Translations under genes and position numbers: made by a program | Part shown: positions 48,359 through 60,600 of the stretch, one piece after another | Layout of the letters: the number at the start of each line of letters is the position of its first letter | Numbering within the stretch: the first letter of the stretch is position 1 | Source of the DNA: Kalmusia sp. IMI 367209 | Lineage: Eukaryota; Ascomycota; Dothideomycetes; Pleosporales; Didymosphaeriaceae | Assembly: GCA_027946365.1 (NCBI GenBank) | Contig: JAPEUQ010000015.1 | Location: 1,054,001 to 1,118,000, forward strand | Direction: 5' to 3' | DNA: 64,000 nucleotides | The notes under the pieces: generated by a model | What the model was told of the DNA's origin: nothing | Seen by the model: only the letters and a program-made list of their open reading frames with translations | Databases searched by the model: none

Positions 48359-48454
<96 letters not shown>

Positions 48455-48845
48455 TTCTACATAGAACGATCACAGGATGGCATTTCGCAAATAGATCTTG
48501 ATTCATACTCATTAGCTCACACTCAGCACGACATCGTGAGCTATCATACAGCGGTGGAGAAGCACCAATATTCTATGAAAAAGAGAATCTGCTCGCCCAG
48601 CCAAAATGGTATCTTGAAGACAACCATAATATGTGCATGCCACCAACGCCAAATTTTTTTCTCCGAATGCAATGAGACAGTAACGGCAGAGACAGATGAT
48701 CGTCGCACACATCAGAAGCATCAAGTACGATTATATCGTCTTGAAGTGGCGATAACTAGCCATGTCGCCGAGAGATGGGTGAGAGAATATGTGCGACCAG
48801 ACATGATGTGGTACAACCTAGAGGAAACCTGAGCAGCCATATAGC
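47179..48845. other. Intergenic region, eEF2 promoter and La 3' end
   Basis: The left part, GC-rich, should be the eEF2 promoter and leader. The right part is AT-rich and holds the AAC microsatellite and a short TCATCA run near 47686-47700. No gene is recognised. Confidence 0.5.
48361..48453. repeat. Perfect (AAC)31 microsatellite
   Basis: Thirty-one uninterrupted AAC units, 93 bp, lie about 390 bp beyond the La stop codon. In the La transcript orientation the run reads GTT. Confidence 0.98.
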
Positions 48846-50219
48846 CTACTCGTCCTCCTTGACCTCGAGCTTGGAACGCTTGGGACTATCGCCGCGCTCA
48901 GAAGCGTCGTCGCGGTCGCGCTTCTTAGAGTCGCGGTCATCTCGCTTGTCTTTTTTCTGGAAATTGTCCCGGCGCTTCTTCCAGTCCCTGCTGTCGTCAG
49001 AGCCATCGCGGTCGCGACGGTCACGAGAGCGAGACCGATCCCGTCCTCGGCGATCTCGGCGATCGTCACGGTCGTTGAAACGGCCACCACGACCTCCTCG
49101 CCCACCACGTCCTCGTCCGCGACCTCCTCGGTCAACTCGCCCACCACGAGCCCGTCCACGACCGGCGTTACGCTCCTCCTCCGTTTTCAACCACTCCGGA
49201 GTGATGCCCTTTTCCTTGCACTTCATCTCGCTGTAGTCCTTCTTAGACATGATGGTGAGCTCGTTGTCGTTGAACTTCGGCTTCGGGTCGAGATCAAGAA
49301 ACTGCTTCGCTGAGTCTTCCGTGTCGAACTCAACGAAGACGCTGCCCTTCCAATTGTGTTCGTCGTCGCGGCGCTTGCGAACCATAACGGCACCATAGGG
49401 TCGAAAGAATTGCTCGAGGGGGATCTGACCAACTTCTTCACCCTCAGCTGCAAATCCCTTTACATACACGCTGTTCTCGAGCTTGTTGAGACTCTGTTTG
49501 AAGATGCGCTTGAAGAGCTCTTTGAGATCGGGCGGATATTCAGCGTCCCCGTCTCGCTTGGGTACGGTCAAGGGCTCCTTGCGCTTGACGGCTTCTTTGC
49601 CGATGCCGTTGAAGTCACCGTCGTCGACAACAATGAGATCATCACTCTCACGAAGGGCGTCGACGATCGCGGAGTAGGGCTTGAAGCGACGCATGCGCTT
49701 GAATTGGCTGATGTGCTTGATCGAGACGGGCGCATTGCGCGGGCCCTCAAGCTCCATGAAGAGATGCTCGTCGGTCTGCAAGTTTGCGATGGAGAAGTAG
49801 AACTCGACCTTAGTGTATTAGCACAAATACGAAGCGAAGCGCGAGCAAGCATACTTGAGCCCGGATCTCGTTCGGGTCATCGGAGTCGGGGAGGTTTTCG
49901 AACTCGTCATTGCGCCTGTAGACGTGAATAAACGATCTTGTGAGAGGTCAAGGTGTGCGCACTTGAACCGCTGGTTCCCATTGAACCTGCCTCCATTGCG
50001 CCTATCGTCGCGATCATACTTGCGACCGTTGGAGCGGCCATTTTTCTCTTCACTCTTGTTTGCGGATGGCTCCTCAGTCTTGCTAGCATCCGCAGTGCAA
50101 TTGGAGATCTCCTTGTCGCCAGACTTTGCATCGGTCGTGACTACTACGGGCTCGTCGCTCTTGGAGACCTCGGCGGGGTCGTTCGTGGCCGCCTCAGCAG
50201 CGGTTTGAGTGTCGGACAT
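48846..50219 (-). CDS. LHP1: La protein (Lhp1-like RNA chaperone)
   Basis: Three exons (50219-49963, 49915-49855, 49808-48846) join in phase to 426 residues. The first 85 residues are a low-complexity acidic/basic leader. The La motif begins across the second and third exons: EIRAQVEFYFSIANLQTDEH and VSIKHISQFKRMRRF, with the conserved FYF and aromatic positions that bind the 3' UUU-OH end. An RRM follows (SVYVKGFAAEGEEVGQIPLE to GSVFVEFDTEDSAKQFLD). The C-terminal 110 residues are RGG-rich and then R/D/K-rich, with KRSKLEVKEDE at the end, likely nuclear targeting. La binds and protects nascent RNA polymerase III transcripts such as pre-tRNA (established). It is divergent from uS4m with 288 bp between starts. 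Confidence 0.93.
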
Positions 50220-50507
50220 TTTTGCTGCGCTGCAGCTGTAGAATCCTAATTTAAGTATGAGTTTATGTTTATACGAGATATATACGCTGTTCGTAGGAAG
50301 AAGGGAGAGGGCAAGCGTAGGTGCCTTGAGGCTTGTGAGTGGTGGGGAGGAAAAAGTGAGTTCGCAGAGCGCTAGCGGGGGTAGCTCTCTTGCCGCGATT
50401 TTTTAAGGGGACCGTGCGTTCGTGCCATGGTTTGGCCGCGCCTGTTGAACCATCCTATTGTAGCCAACCGACCCTTCCACTTCACCACCAATTGAGCGCC
50501 ATCCACA

Positions 50508-51857
50508 ATGAGGAAGAAGCCAAGATTCCATTCGTTAAAGAAGTTGGTTAGTCTCAATGTTTCCCGGATGGGCCAACGCCTGTGGGATACTAACGGTCTA
50601 CTAGAAAGTCAGGCAAGACTGGTCACGCTGGTCGCTATACAGTCTGTCGCAGCTCAAGCCGCCAAACGTCACTTCGAAAACGTATTTCCAGCAGAAATGG
50701 ACCGCGAAGTCGGACACACGTGCCTATCACGGCGAGCAGATACGCGAGAAGAAATGGAAGCGTCTTTTCAGGAGAAATCTGCCCGCAGTCGTGCCTATGG
50801 ATCACAGATACTTGGCTAGATACGATGGATCAGAACAGGCTGCTGGAAGAGGTGCTGGAGCGGATACACAGGAGAAGACGCGTACACCACCGCAGACACC
50901 ATACATGCAAATGACATACTACCCGATTGAGCGGAGGTTGGATACGGCCATATTTAGGGCATTGTTCGCGAGTAGTGTGCGACAAGCCAGGCAATTTGTT
51001 GTCCATGGATTAGTCAGGGTCAATGGCAAGAAGGTATAATTGTCGGCCTCGAACATAAACATATTGGTAGCTGACAAGCTCGCTAGATGCCGTATCCAGG
51101 ATACATGCTCAACCCCGGCGACATGTTCCAGGTCGAGCCCTCCTCCGTCATGTTCGCTACCGGCGCCCCCAAAGTTCGCTCCTCCACGGCCCGCAAAGTC
51201 GCCAAAGAAAAGGCCACCGCCCGCGCCGAAGCTCGCGAAGCCAACCCGCAAGCCTACACACCCAAGCCCTTCCCTGTCTCCGTCCGCGAAGAGCCCACAC
51301 TCAACGAGCTAAAAGACCATATGCAGGAGCTCATGATTGACGTCGAAAACGTGCTCAACGAAGACGTCGGCGCAAAAGACAAGCAAAAGTTCCGCGCCTT
51401 CAGGCAGACGGTGAAGAAGGCCGTCAGTCTGTGGAGAACGGCGAGTCCCGACAGCGTGTCGACGCTGGATACGCAATTCAGCTTTTTGAAGAACGCACTG
51501 AACGAAAGGAGGGCTGCTCTGACGAGTACGCCCGAGACGGAAGAAGCGACGCCACTCATGTCGCCTGAGGACCAGCAGAAGCTCAAGTCTGCATTTGAGA
51601 AACTGAAGCTGGAGACGGAACACACCTCGGCATGGAACAAGCGCGATGCTTCGGCGCCATATGCCACGCCCTGGAGACCAAGAGACTATATGTCGGCGTT
51701 TGCTTTCATTCCGAGGTATCTGGAGGTCAATCAGAATATTTGCGCAGCAGTGTATTTGAGGCATCCGGTCGCACGTCCGGGGTTGTCCGAGGTGCCGACG
51801 CCATTCCATGTGGAGACAGGACAGCTGGCATTCAACTGGTATCTGAGGAGACGGTGA
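50508..51857 (+). CDS. NAM9: Mitochondrial small-subunit ribosomal protein uS4m (Nam9)
   Basis: Three exons (50508-50546, 50605-51033, 51087-51857) give 412 residues; all junctions are in phase 0 and the first intron has a clear ACTAAC branch site before CTACTAG. The N terminus reads [13 protein letters not shown] and then [13 protein letters not shown], as in fungal Nam9. The S4 RNA-binding domain is at about residues 120-156 ([20 protein letters not shown] and [12 protein letters not shown]) and continues at the start of exon 3 ([15 protein letters not shown]). A long fungal-specific C-terminal extension ends in a conserved aromatic block ([17 protein letters not shown]). The protein binds mitochondrial 15S-type rRNA early in small subunit assembly. 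Confidence 0.93.
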
Positions 51858-52342
51858 AGAATGGATGTTCCTGTAACACATTGTAGAATACGTGTAGATC
51901 TCAAGGATTCGTTCAGACTTGTACATTACATTGTATTGGAAACAATAGATCAAGCATTTGGAGGGAGTAAACATTGTTTCATAAAGCTTCGCCTTTTTGC
52001 TGTAGCCTGTGTACGATTGCTTGCATGTCTACTCTACCCTTCGACATGTATCAACTATGTATATATACTACACTATGAAAGTGTGATAATTAGTGGGGAG
52101 TTTCCTCGCCCGTTGTCGCTCATATGAAATTGCGTTCAAAAAGAGACATTCATGCTACAAGAATCGTACAGTGCATGAAACGTAGCGCACATGCAAGCCA
52201 GAAAAAAGAAACATCGAACACTGGGAATCGTTACGCCAGACCAACGCCGAGCCGAAAGAAAAACGGGACGAGAAAAGAATCCAGCGCTGGTGCACCTTTT
52301 TGACAACGCCAAGCAAAGGTAGGAACGGGAATGAGCCTGCCA
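51858..52342. other. Convergent 3' intergenic region
   Basis: uS4m and the following minus-strand membrane protein gene end towards each other. Nothing else is visible. Confidence 0.5.
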
Positions 52343-54343
52343 TTAGTTCTTCTCACCGACACCCGTCTCCGTGGTTTCAGCGAATTCTGATGCCGCCTCG
52401 GTGTATCTCAGCGTCTCTGCGCTTGGTCGTGGACTCACGTCGATTATGCTGGACTCAGGCGTCCATTGTGAGCTTGTGGTTGAGACAGTGGAAGAGTAAT
52501 GCCTGAAGCCGTTGGCAACTGTGTCAGACATGTCCTCATCCTCTTCATATGCTGGAGGCTCGCTTGACGCGTCCGAGCGATAACCCGGGAGGCTGTCTGT
52601 CCGTGAAAGCGGACGAGACGGAAGTTCAGGAAGAGATGTAGGTGGGTAAGTTGATGCTGTTGATAGAGGGGAGTACGGTGCCTGAGGAACGGGGTGTGCG
52701 CAGTGGCAGTAATTATGGGGGTAAACGCGGCCTTCTTCTGCTTGGCTTACGATGTCGTTGACAACGCCGTGCGCGGCGCGGAGTTGCCTGATCTCCTCTT
52801 GCATTACTTCCTCTAGAATACCCTCCTGGTGCTGGATGAGGCTACGCTTCTCCTCGTAGTCCTCAATGCGAACTTGGTCCCGCCAGTTACCGCGCCACCA
52901 CTTCCGCCAAGCATACTTTCGCGCAGCGCGGCGGTAGGCACGTTGGGTGAGACGTTCTTCCCGCGAGGCAGCGCGTTCCGTACGAGTACGGAGGCTACTG
53001 AAACGGTGACGGACAGCGGTAAAGATACAACCACAGCAGAGGATGCCCAGCACTATTTCAATGGCGATGACAAACGGGGATTCGGGTGGTGGCATGTGCG
53101 GCGGGCCATGGTGAGGCGGGGTGGTGGGTGAGCACCGTGATGATGAGGTGGTGGTGGTGGTGGTGGTGGTGGTGGTGGTGGTGGGGAGGGCCATCGGACT
53201 CGATCCTAATGTTACCCTGCTTGTGGTTGCCAGCCCGCCATACTCGATGGTATTCATCTTCAGGACGGCCCATGGGTGGTGGGCTATGATGATGGTGGTG
53301 ATGATTTGGTCGGAAGCGGACGTAGATAACCCTCCAAGCTCCGTGGGCTCCGTTGGCGATTGTTTTGATGACGCAAGTGAAATTCTTGCACTGATGCAAT
53401 TCCTCTTTGAAACTCTGCGCCTCCTTCTTGACCTGTGAGTCAATAAACTTCTTTTTCTCCGCGATGGCCTTTTGCAGCTTCTGTACTTCCGACTCAAGAG
53501 CCCTCAGCTCCCGAATATCGTCTTCAAGCTGTGACTGGCTTGTATTCTCTGTGGTCTTCAGACTCTGATTTTTCTTGGGGACAACAAGGCGCAGGTGAGC
53601 AGGGGGTTGACGCCACGATTCAGCGTGTTCTTTGGCACTGGCTGAACGGTCGGGTGTAGCTTCAAGACGAAGAAGCTCGGGTGGTGACACTTGCTTGAAG
53701 GAGAGTGTAAAACCGGACGGGGTGTCCAAGGTCTTCCCATCGATGGACTTGATGTTGACTGTCAGAACCTGGGCAGCATCATCGGCGTCTTGTTCCCCGT
53801 GAAGACAGGCAGATTCCCATTCAAGATCGAGGTCGTGCTGAAGGAACCAGGCATTCTCTTGGATGTCGGGAACACCACTGAAGGAAGCCGAGCCGGACGC
53901 GAAATCACCGTTCCACTCTTGGGGAAGGTAAGCTCCATTCAAGGTGATGTTAGATACGCCACAAGCTTCATCATTGGCATGAGTTTTGACACTCAAAATC
54001 TAGAGAGCAGTAAGCAGACGGGGCCTTTCTTTTGTTGCCTGAAGTGGGCCTCACGATGGACTCGTCATCATGGCTCGTGCCCAGACAACCAGCGCATGGA
54101 ACACTGAAGGTCGCTTCGGCGTAGTCTTTCTGGAAGTCTTGGACTCTTTAGCAGCTGCCTAAAGATGGCAAAAGTGGAATCATATAAAGACGTACCTAAC
54201 TCCAAGAGCTCCTTGCCCTCTGGTCTTGGTTGTGGTTGTGATTGTGCAACACCTGACCGGGAACCTTCGGAGGGAAGAACAGCTGCAAGAGCTGGCAGAG
54301 CCCTGGCGCAAGCCAACAACGCCTTCTTCTTAGAAAAGCGCAT
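52343..54343 (-). CDS. Type I membrane protein with cysteine ectodomain, His-rich linker and cytosolic tail
   Basis: Exon 1 (54343-54196) encodes a signal peptide (MRFSKKKALLACARALPALA), exon 2 (54143-54055) a cysteine motif (FSVPCAGCLG), and exon 3 starts at 53999 with the ectodomain (ACGVSNITLNGAYLPQEWNG). All three join in phase. After a coiled coil (LRALESEVQKLQKAIAEKKK) comes a His-rich linker encoded partly by a triplet repeat. There the reading frame changes: the upstream frame stops at 53058, while the frame open from 53497 to 52343 carries the rest, a transmembrane segment (FVIAIEIVLGILCCGCIFTA), a basic juxtamembrane region (RTRTERAASREERLTQRAYR) and a long acidic Ser/Pro tail. The layout matches a fungal type I membrane family of unknown function, possibly the one called DUF7728; that name is from memory. 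Either one indel in or next to the repeat or an undetected intron separates the two halves. Confidence 0.7.
53147..53185. repeat. (GGT)n triplet repeat inside a coding exon
   Basis: About thirteen GGT units on the plus strand, read on the minus strand as CAC/ACC/CCA, that is poly-His, poly-Thr or poly-Pro depending on frame. It sits exactly where the host gene changes frame. Confidence 0.95.
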
Positions 54344-55463
54344 ATTTCAAAGAACGAAAAGAAAAGCGAACGCGAAGAAAGGAAAGTCGGTCGGTCAGAC
54401 CTGCACACAGCAATGCAGTAAGCTTAAGCAGCTCTCGAGGGAAGGTCACAGCTGGCCTCTGAACTGAGATCAGGCACCAGCCAGCGAGCGGGAGGCGTGA
54501 TGTTTAATGGGGCGCAGAGGAACCCAGCCATCAGCACTTGACTGGACGGACGCGTGTCGCTTCGAGCCAGGGTCCCAAAAGAGTCAACGGCAGCGGGGCG
54601 CAGCACCTCCGGCCGCGGTTCAGCTTGGAAGGTGGCAGAACACAGAAAGGGACGAGGGAGGCTCGGTGAGTGAATGTTGGAGTCGTAAAAGGGTGCGAAA
54701 GTGAACCATCGCGTTGATGTGTACCGTGCGATGTAGTCACGAGGCCATGTGGCGCGAATGTGCCTTCCGCGTAGTTGCTCCTTCCTCCGTCGGAACATCG
54801 ACGCCGACTAAGATCAAAAGTCAAAAGCAGTATAACACACTGCGCAGCAGAAGTAAGAGGATCGCTGCCCTGTTGTATAAAAAAGGGAAGCGGGGGGTAA
54901 CCTATACAAAACGCAACATGATCAATCCGGGAACGCGTTGGTCTGATACATGTCGAAAGCTCCGATCGCCATGGTCTGTCCTATCTAGAGAGCGTACGTA
55001 CACAGTCTCCTGCGGATACGATGACAGCATTTAGAGTTTCCGATTGCATGGACTCAAGTCTCGGGCTAGATGGCAAGGCTGGTGGATTGCACGACGAGAG
55101 GCTTCGCAATTAGCTGGGATTACATGCTCCCCGATTGGTCGAGTACACGCAATGAGAGAACATGGGCTAATTGATAGTTTTCGAAAGGACTATGTAGCCG
55201 CAGACACAAAACATGTCTACCACAGCTTTACACCTGCATTGGTGCGTTACCTCACCATCACGCGTAGTATATGTGTCGAGAAGTGCCAAGAAAAGGCCCG
55301 AGCTCCTTTCCTCAATCTGCGATCCAAACAGCCCACTTGACTCCCTCAACCACCCATTCGACCCCAGGGAGCACACTTTCTGCACTGATCACTCTCTCGA
55401 CTTACAATTCGCTCCTATAAACGCTTCGGAGTGATCGGTCGGGCTTCAGAGGATCCTCTTACC
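54344..55463. other. Divergent intergenic region
   Basis: It lies between the starts of the type I membrane protein gene and LSM4. Frames of up to 125 codons overlap on both strands and are not recognised. Both promoters must lie here. Confidence 0.45.
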
Positions 55464-55952
55464 ATGGTGCGTTACGATATAGTTGCTTTCGCAAAGCGCT
55501 TCACTGACACTGTACCAGCTACCACTAGGCCTACTAACAGCCGCCGTTGGGCACCCTATGCTGGTCGAGCTGAAGAGCGGCGAAACCCTAAACGGCCTCC
55601 TAGTCAACTGCGATACGTGGATGAACCTCACACTCAAAGAGGTGGTGCAGACAAGTGCGGACGGTGACAAGTTCTGGAGGTTAGCTGAGATATATGTGAG
55701 GGGCAGCACGGTCAGTCTTATGGACAGTGGATCTATTGTATGGGACTGCGCACTGATATCAGATAGATAAAATACCTACGGGTTCCTGATGAGATCGTCG
55801 ACGTTGTCAAAGAGAAACAGGCGCAAGAGCAGGCGACTAGAGGTGGTCGGGGCGGCGCACACCAGAGGGGTGAGCATCGTGGAGACCGTGGAGGTAGGGG
55901 CATGCGTGGCCGTGGGCGGGGTCGTGGAAGAGGCGGAGGTGGGGGAGCTTGA
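55464..55952 (+). CDS. LSM4: LSm4, U6 snRNA-associated Sm-like protein
   Basis: Three exons give 126 residues. Exon 1 is only the ATG (55464-55466), followed directly by a GTGCGT donor; the 52-nt intron ends TGTACCAG. Exon 2 (55519-55710) starts with [19 protein letters not shown], so the mature start [10 protein letters not shown] matches the family exactly. The Sm1 motif is [19 protein letters not shown] and the Sm2 motif spans the second intron (AEIYVRGST, then [10 protein letters not shown]). Exon 3 (55767-55952) ends in an RGG-rich tail ([19 protein letters not shown]). LSm4 is part of the Lsm2-8 ring on U6 snRNA in the nucleus and of Lsm1-7 in mRNA decay; its tail can promote P-body formation in yeast. 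The second intron is 56 nt (GTCAGT...AGATAG). Confidence 0.95.
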
Positions 55953-57022
55953 GGCTGAGGGAAGGTTGAGGGCGTTATGGAAGCCGAGATGTCCGCGTTC
56001 CACGATCTGAATATACCCCCACGTACTTCCGCATAAAAATGTTGGTGCTGAGTTTCTGCGAACTACTATCTGTCCTGAGAGCGGTTGGTGACGAGCAAAA
56101 GAGCACGGAACAACGTTGAACAGAAGATGCGGAAATGCAGCCGTCCACCGCACCTTCGATCTATGCTCCTGAATCCCTCGCTTAGGATGCCAGTCCGCGT
56201 AGGAATGATTTCATGAGCGAAGCCCATAACGATTAGTGAGACGACGTGCAGTGGAAAATATATTACCTAATCGCACATAAATCGCAACGCCCTACTGGAG
56301 TGTATCTTCTTGTGCAATACATGATAGACTCTACATCATCTGTGTAAAGAGGCGAGTGCATCTTTATCAAGAGGATAGAACTACCCTAAACCACATTAGC
56401 ATTACTCTGCTTCTACTATCTAGGTTGGAACATATGAGCAACTTCACTATTAAATGCTGGTTCTGGACTGTGGAAGTCTGATAGGAGGTAGTAATTACCT
56501 CGTACTAGAATTGGTTGCTCTTTGACGCAGACGTGTTCGCATTTCATGTCACATTTTTCTTGAGACAAGCCCATTTGTGTCAATAAAAATAACATTGCGC
56601 AATTTTATGCCGTTAATGGAATACTCAATCATACCTGTACAAATTTTTAGTCGCTCGAGCGTTGTGAAATTGTTACTGAATTGCATGGTTCCTTCTAGTA
56701 TCTCTATGTTTGATTGGCTGAGTATATAATGGTAAATTTCTAGACTTTGGTTCTGATACCTCTAGTAAAATGCTTTGGCCCTACTTCGAGTGACATAGGT
56801 CGACCGACGATACAAAGTATACAACTTGTCTGTTCTCTGCATGAACATATATCAAAAAACTGGCATGATAACCAATGAATAAGCCCATGGACAATTCTAA
56901 GCAAGTACTAGGTATTCCCAAATAAGCCCGTCCTCCAAAGCGCCAAAGATTGTTCCGCAATGATAATGCGAAACATGTTACACCATAGACAGTACAACAC
57001 GCACCATCGACCTTCCCCGTTA
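55953..57022. other. Convergent 3' intergenic region
   Basis: LSM4 and PMS1 end towards each other. The stretch is AT-rich with no recognisable gene on either strand. Confidence 0.5.
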
Positions 57023-60000
57023 CTATCGTTGGTTCCTCATACTCTTCAAATACCTCCCCCAATCCGTCTGCATTCTCACCTCACCCAAGCCACTCACACC
57101 ATCCCCCTCATTCCATCCGTCCCACTTCTCCAAGTCGAATAGATGCCTCATCGTCGGCCTCCCATGAGGACAACTCCATGGCTTATCCATACTTCCCATA
57201 TGTCTAACAATTTCCTCCATCTTACCCTTCTTTAGCGTCTTTCCAATCATCACACTGCCCCTGCACGCCCTACTCGCGAGCAGTTTCCGAATCTTGCTAG
57301 GACGCGGGATATACGGCGATGTAGAAAGCGAGGAGGAAGGAGGGTTGTCCATAATGAGAGCAAGTAATTCTTCCAAGTCGTGGGGTGTGAATGTAACTTC
57401 TTTGCTCATAGGGAGGCATGTAAGTTTCGTACGGCGACCAACTTCGAGGTTGCCTGAGGTGTCCATTTCCACGACGAAGCCATTAGCTGTCAGTGAGGAG
57501 TTGTTGGCAAGTATAATCTCTTCCTCGACAGCGGTTAACTCGAGGGGATGAGGATGGACTAGGCGTTGTGATACCAGGACGGTAGAAGCTGAGAAACGCT
57601 CAAAGTTGTACTTTTCGTCGGAGGCGTGCTGATCGACGATGAATAGATCGGATGATCGTGAAGTTGATGTTGGCGGGCGTACGGTGAGGATAAATCCTAA
57701 ATTAAATTGTCCTATAATACGCATGTCGTTGAAGTCAGACTTCGTGACAGTCAGGGACAGACGCTCTTCGGGGTCTTCATTTCTGAGTTCTGTACTTGAT
57801 GGTCTGGTGCTTGCGCGATCTTGCTGCGCCAATTGCTTTATGGCAGCATCCAGATTACAATCATCAAGACTACGAAGGTGCTTCATGATGACAGTCGCAC
57901 TGGTCTTAATGACCCGCTCTAGATTTACTGTCGAATACTTTTTCTGAGAAATTTTGAATAATTTGGTCGCTCGTTTGAGATTCTCTTCTGTAGGCCTTGC
58001 TGCCGCCTCTTCCGCCTCAGCAATCATCTGAGCAATCTTTGCTTCCTCTCGGGTTTTCTTCTCTGACTCGTCGATGTACTCGTCGTCAGAGCTGTTGTCT
58101 CCAGCTTGCTGAACGGGTCTCGGTTCCTCGGTATGTTCTTGATTGTTGTCTGCAAGCGATAAAGCACGTGGTGACATGCTTGATGACGGCTCGTCGATCT
58201 CATCGGTCCTTGGTGTTTCTAAGTCTCGAGCAGGTATTTTCTTGTGAGGTGAGGGTGAACGTCCTAGTACGAGCGGCAGATCACTATTTTGACCTTCTTC
58301 CTCATCGTCGTTCTCGTCGTCACTCTCCTCCGTTTGCGTACCAGGAGCAGCGAAGCCCCGCAGACTCCTCAAGAGATTTGACCGCTTCGGTGTTTGAGAA
58401 AGAGGAGTGCCACTGAGAGAGAACTTGGGAGTATGGACTCTTGCCCGTTTGGATGCACGTGACTCACTGCCACTACCGACTGTGGATATTGTTGTCGTAT
58501 CGCCAATCGTTATAGTAGCTTGCTGCACGGGCGTTCGCATAGGCCGCATGCGATCAAAAGCGTTCTGAATGGTGCCTTGCGTGAGCCGTTGTGGGGTCTG
58601 TATAATAGCTGGAATCTTTTCTTCATTCTCGTCCACGTCTTCTGGGTCTGAGAGTATGCGTGAAGCTCCGTTTGCCGTTGATCTTGTGTGCTCAGCAGCG
58701 ATGCGTACATTAAAGTCTTGAACTATCCCTGATCGATGATTAGATTCCGTACAATTAGGTAAGACGTTACGTTCTGGCTCAAATAGAGGAGATTCCTCTC
58801 GTGGATCGAGCTCTTTTATGACACCGTGCGCTTCTGGCGACGTGCTCCTCGGCTGAGAAATGGGGTGGACTACTCTCACACCATCCAGTTCGTCCTGCTC
58901 TGAAGCAGTACTTTTCCCAGCTGGAGGATGCATTGCCCTTGCTTCTAAGTTTTTTTCGGCGAATCTCTCAATAAGACTGGCTTTCACGAATCCAAGGCGG
59001 GGATTTTCCTCAGATGGGGCAGGTGGTTCCGACTGATCGACATATGTAAACAACGATTGGCGCGGTTCTGGTGCATATTCAGGTTCGATCCGTTCCTCGA
59101 AGACAGACGTGGTGCTCGCTCGCTGTTGGATTATGGGTGGCTTGAATGTAGGGAAGGACGGTGTACGCTTGCCCAATAGTTGCGCCTGAGGCACACTTTG
59201 GTCATGGCCTTCAAATAACTCCACTAACGCGTCCTTTAAGCTCTCTAGCAGCGCAGCCTGGTCATGTAACATGATATACCTTTTGTCTGGGCTCACGTTG
59301 ACATCGTAGGCGTTAGTATCCAGCTTGATGTCGGCAAACACGAATGGCGACTGCGAGAAATTGTAAGATTTATACACTTCCGTGAAGGCTTTCCTAACTT
59401 GCGGTAGATCGCAAGGGCGCGAGTTGACGAAAAACATGTGCCGATCTGGTAATTGACGGCCCTCACCAACGACGGGCCGCGAGATATGACCGACAATTTT
59501 CACCGTGTGAGAGCCAAGGTCCTCTTGGGTGCTCCAGTTGCGTGCGCTCTGGGTTGCGCCAGCACGATTCGATGGATCCATCTCAAACCGTAGGTTGAGC
59601 GGGATGAGTGCTAGAAGCGCCTTTGCGCCATATACGTTTGCGATGTTCTCCTTGGTGTTCAGATTTGAATTTGTAGCGAAAGCCACCGTCTTCTTCCTGT
59701 GTGTCTATTAGCTATACGCAGCATGCTTCCGGGAGAGGGCCAGTATGTACCCTTTCGGCATCTGATTACTGACGACGAACTTAACGCCTGTACTAATGCA
59801 AGCGTAAGCGTTGAGCAGTTCAAGCACTTTGCTATACTGTCGCTTGATGTTCTTTTCCAATTCTTTCCGCCTCACGGGCAGGTTATGAAACAAGGTCTCC
59901 ACCACCACGGTGGTACCCTGCTTCGCCGCCACCACTGATGTACCCTTCAACTTCCCCGACTGCTCAAACTCGAGCTTCGTACCTTTCGCTCCATCTGATG

Positions 60001-60399
60001 CTCGGGCAGTAACTATGTGGAACTTAGAGAGGGCGCATAGAGAAGATAAAGCTTCGCCGCGGAAGCCAAACGTCTGGAGAGAGGAGAGGTCGTCGTAAGT
60101 GGAAAGCTTGGAGGTGTAGTGCTTGAGGGCTATGGTCTCGTAGTCTTCCGGGGATATGCCGGAGCCGTTGTCCTGTACCTCAACCGCATCTAACCCATTG
60201 TTCTTGAAACGGACCTCTACAGGCAGCATTAGCCATCACGCGTTGTATGGAGCGGGGTAGAGGACATACCAATGGAGGTGGCGCCTGCATCGACGCTGTT
60301 CTCAACGAGTTCCTTACAGACTGAGACCAGGTCTACAATAACCTGACCAGACTGGATTTGATGTACGGAGCGACCCTCGATGGGCTTGATGGTGGCCAT
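57023..60399 (-). CDS. PMS1: DNA mismatch repair protein Pms1 (MutL homologue, PMS2 type)
   Basis: Three exons (60399-60270, 60216-59751, 59696-57023) join in phase to 1089 residues. The N-terminal GHKL ATPase has [15 protein letters not shown] (catalytic Glu and Mg-binding Asn), VQDNGSGI (from Asp59) and [13 protein letters not shown] long acidic, Ser-rich linker follows. The C-terminal domain has the metal-binding endonuclease motif DQHA-x2-E-x4-E (Asp887 to Glu898) and further metal-site elements ACRG (about 1009) and CPHGRP (about 1042), so this is the endonuclease-bearing subunit that pairs with Mlh1. The complex nicks DNA during mismatch repair in the nucleus. [16 protein letters not shown] differs slightly from the usual VVKELVENSLDAGA. 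The gene is divergent from the 60.6 kb gene. Confidence 0.96.
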
Positions 60400-60600
60400 G
60401 TCAATCCATCAAGCCCGACGTCGCGGTGTAGCTCATGACGCGAGTCGCGGCCGTTGAAGACGGACGCGTCCCCACCTGACCTGCGCACGGGCCAGACACT
60501 TTTCAGAAGGCCCGACCCACCTACTTTCCCTTCACAGTCCTTTGCTCAGACCCCTGCAAGCTCTATCGGGCTCCGCTAGTGTCTAGCCAGCTTCGAGAGA
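60400..60600. promoter_or_regulatory. Short shared upstream region of PMS1 and the 60.6 kb gene
   Basis: Only 201 bp separate the two divergent start codons. It contains a GACGCG (60427-60460 has two CGCG/GACGCG-like words) that resembles the MluI cell-cycle box found before many fungal DNA-repair genes; this is suggestive only. Confidence 0.35.

Noticed and set aside
48361..48453. Regular repeat considered as a CRISPR array
   Set aside because: It is a simple triplet microsatellite without spacers, and the genome is eukaryotic.
48284..48832. Open frame of 182 codons containing a poly-Thr run
   Set aside because: The length comes from the AAC microsatellite; flanking residues look random.
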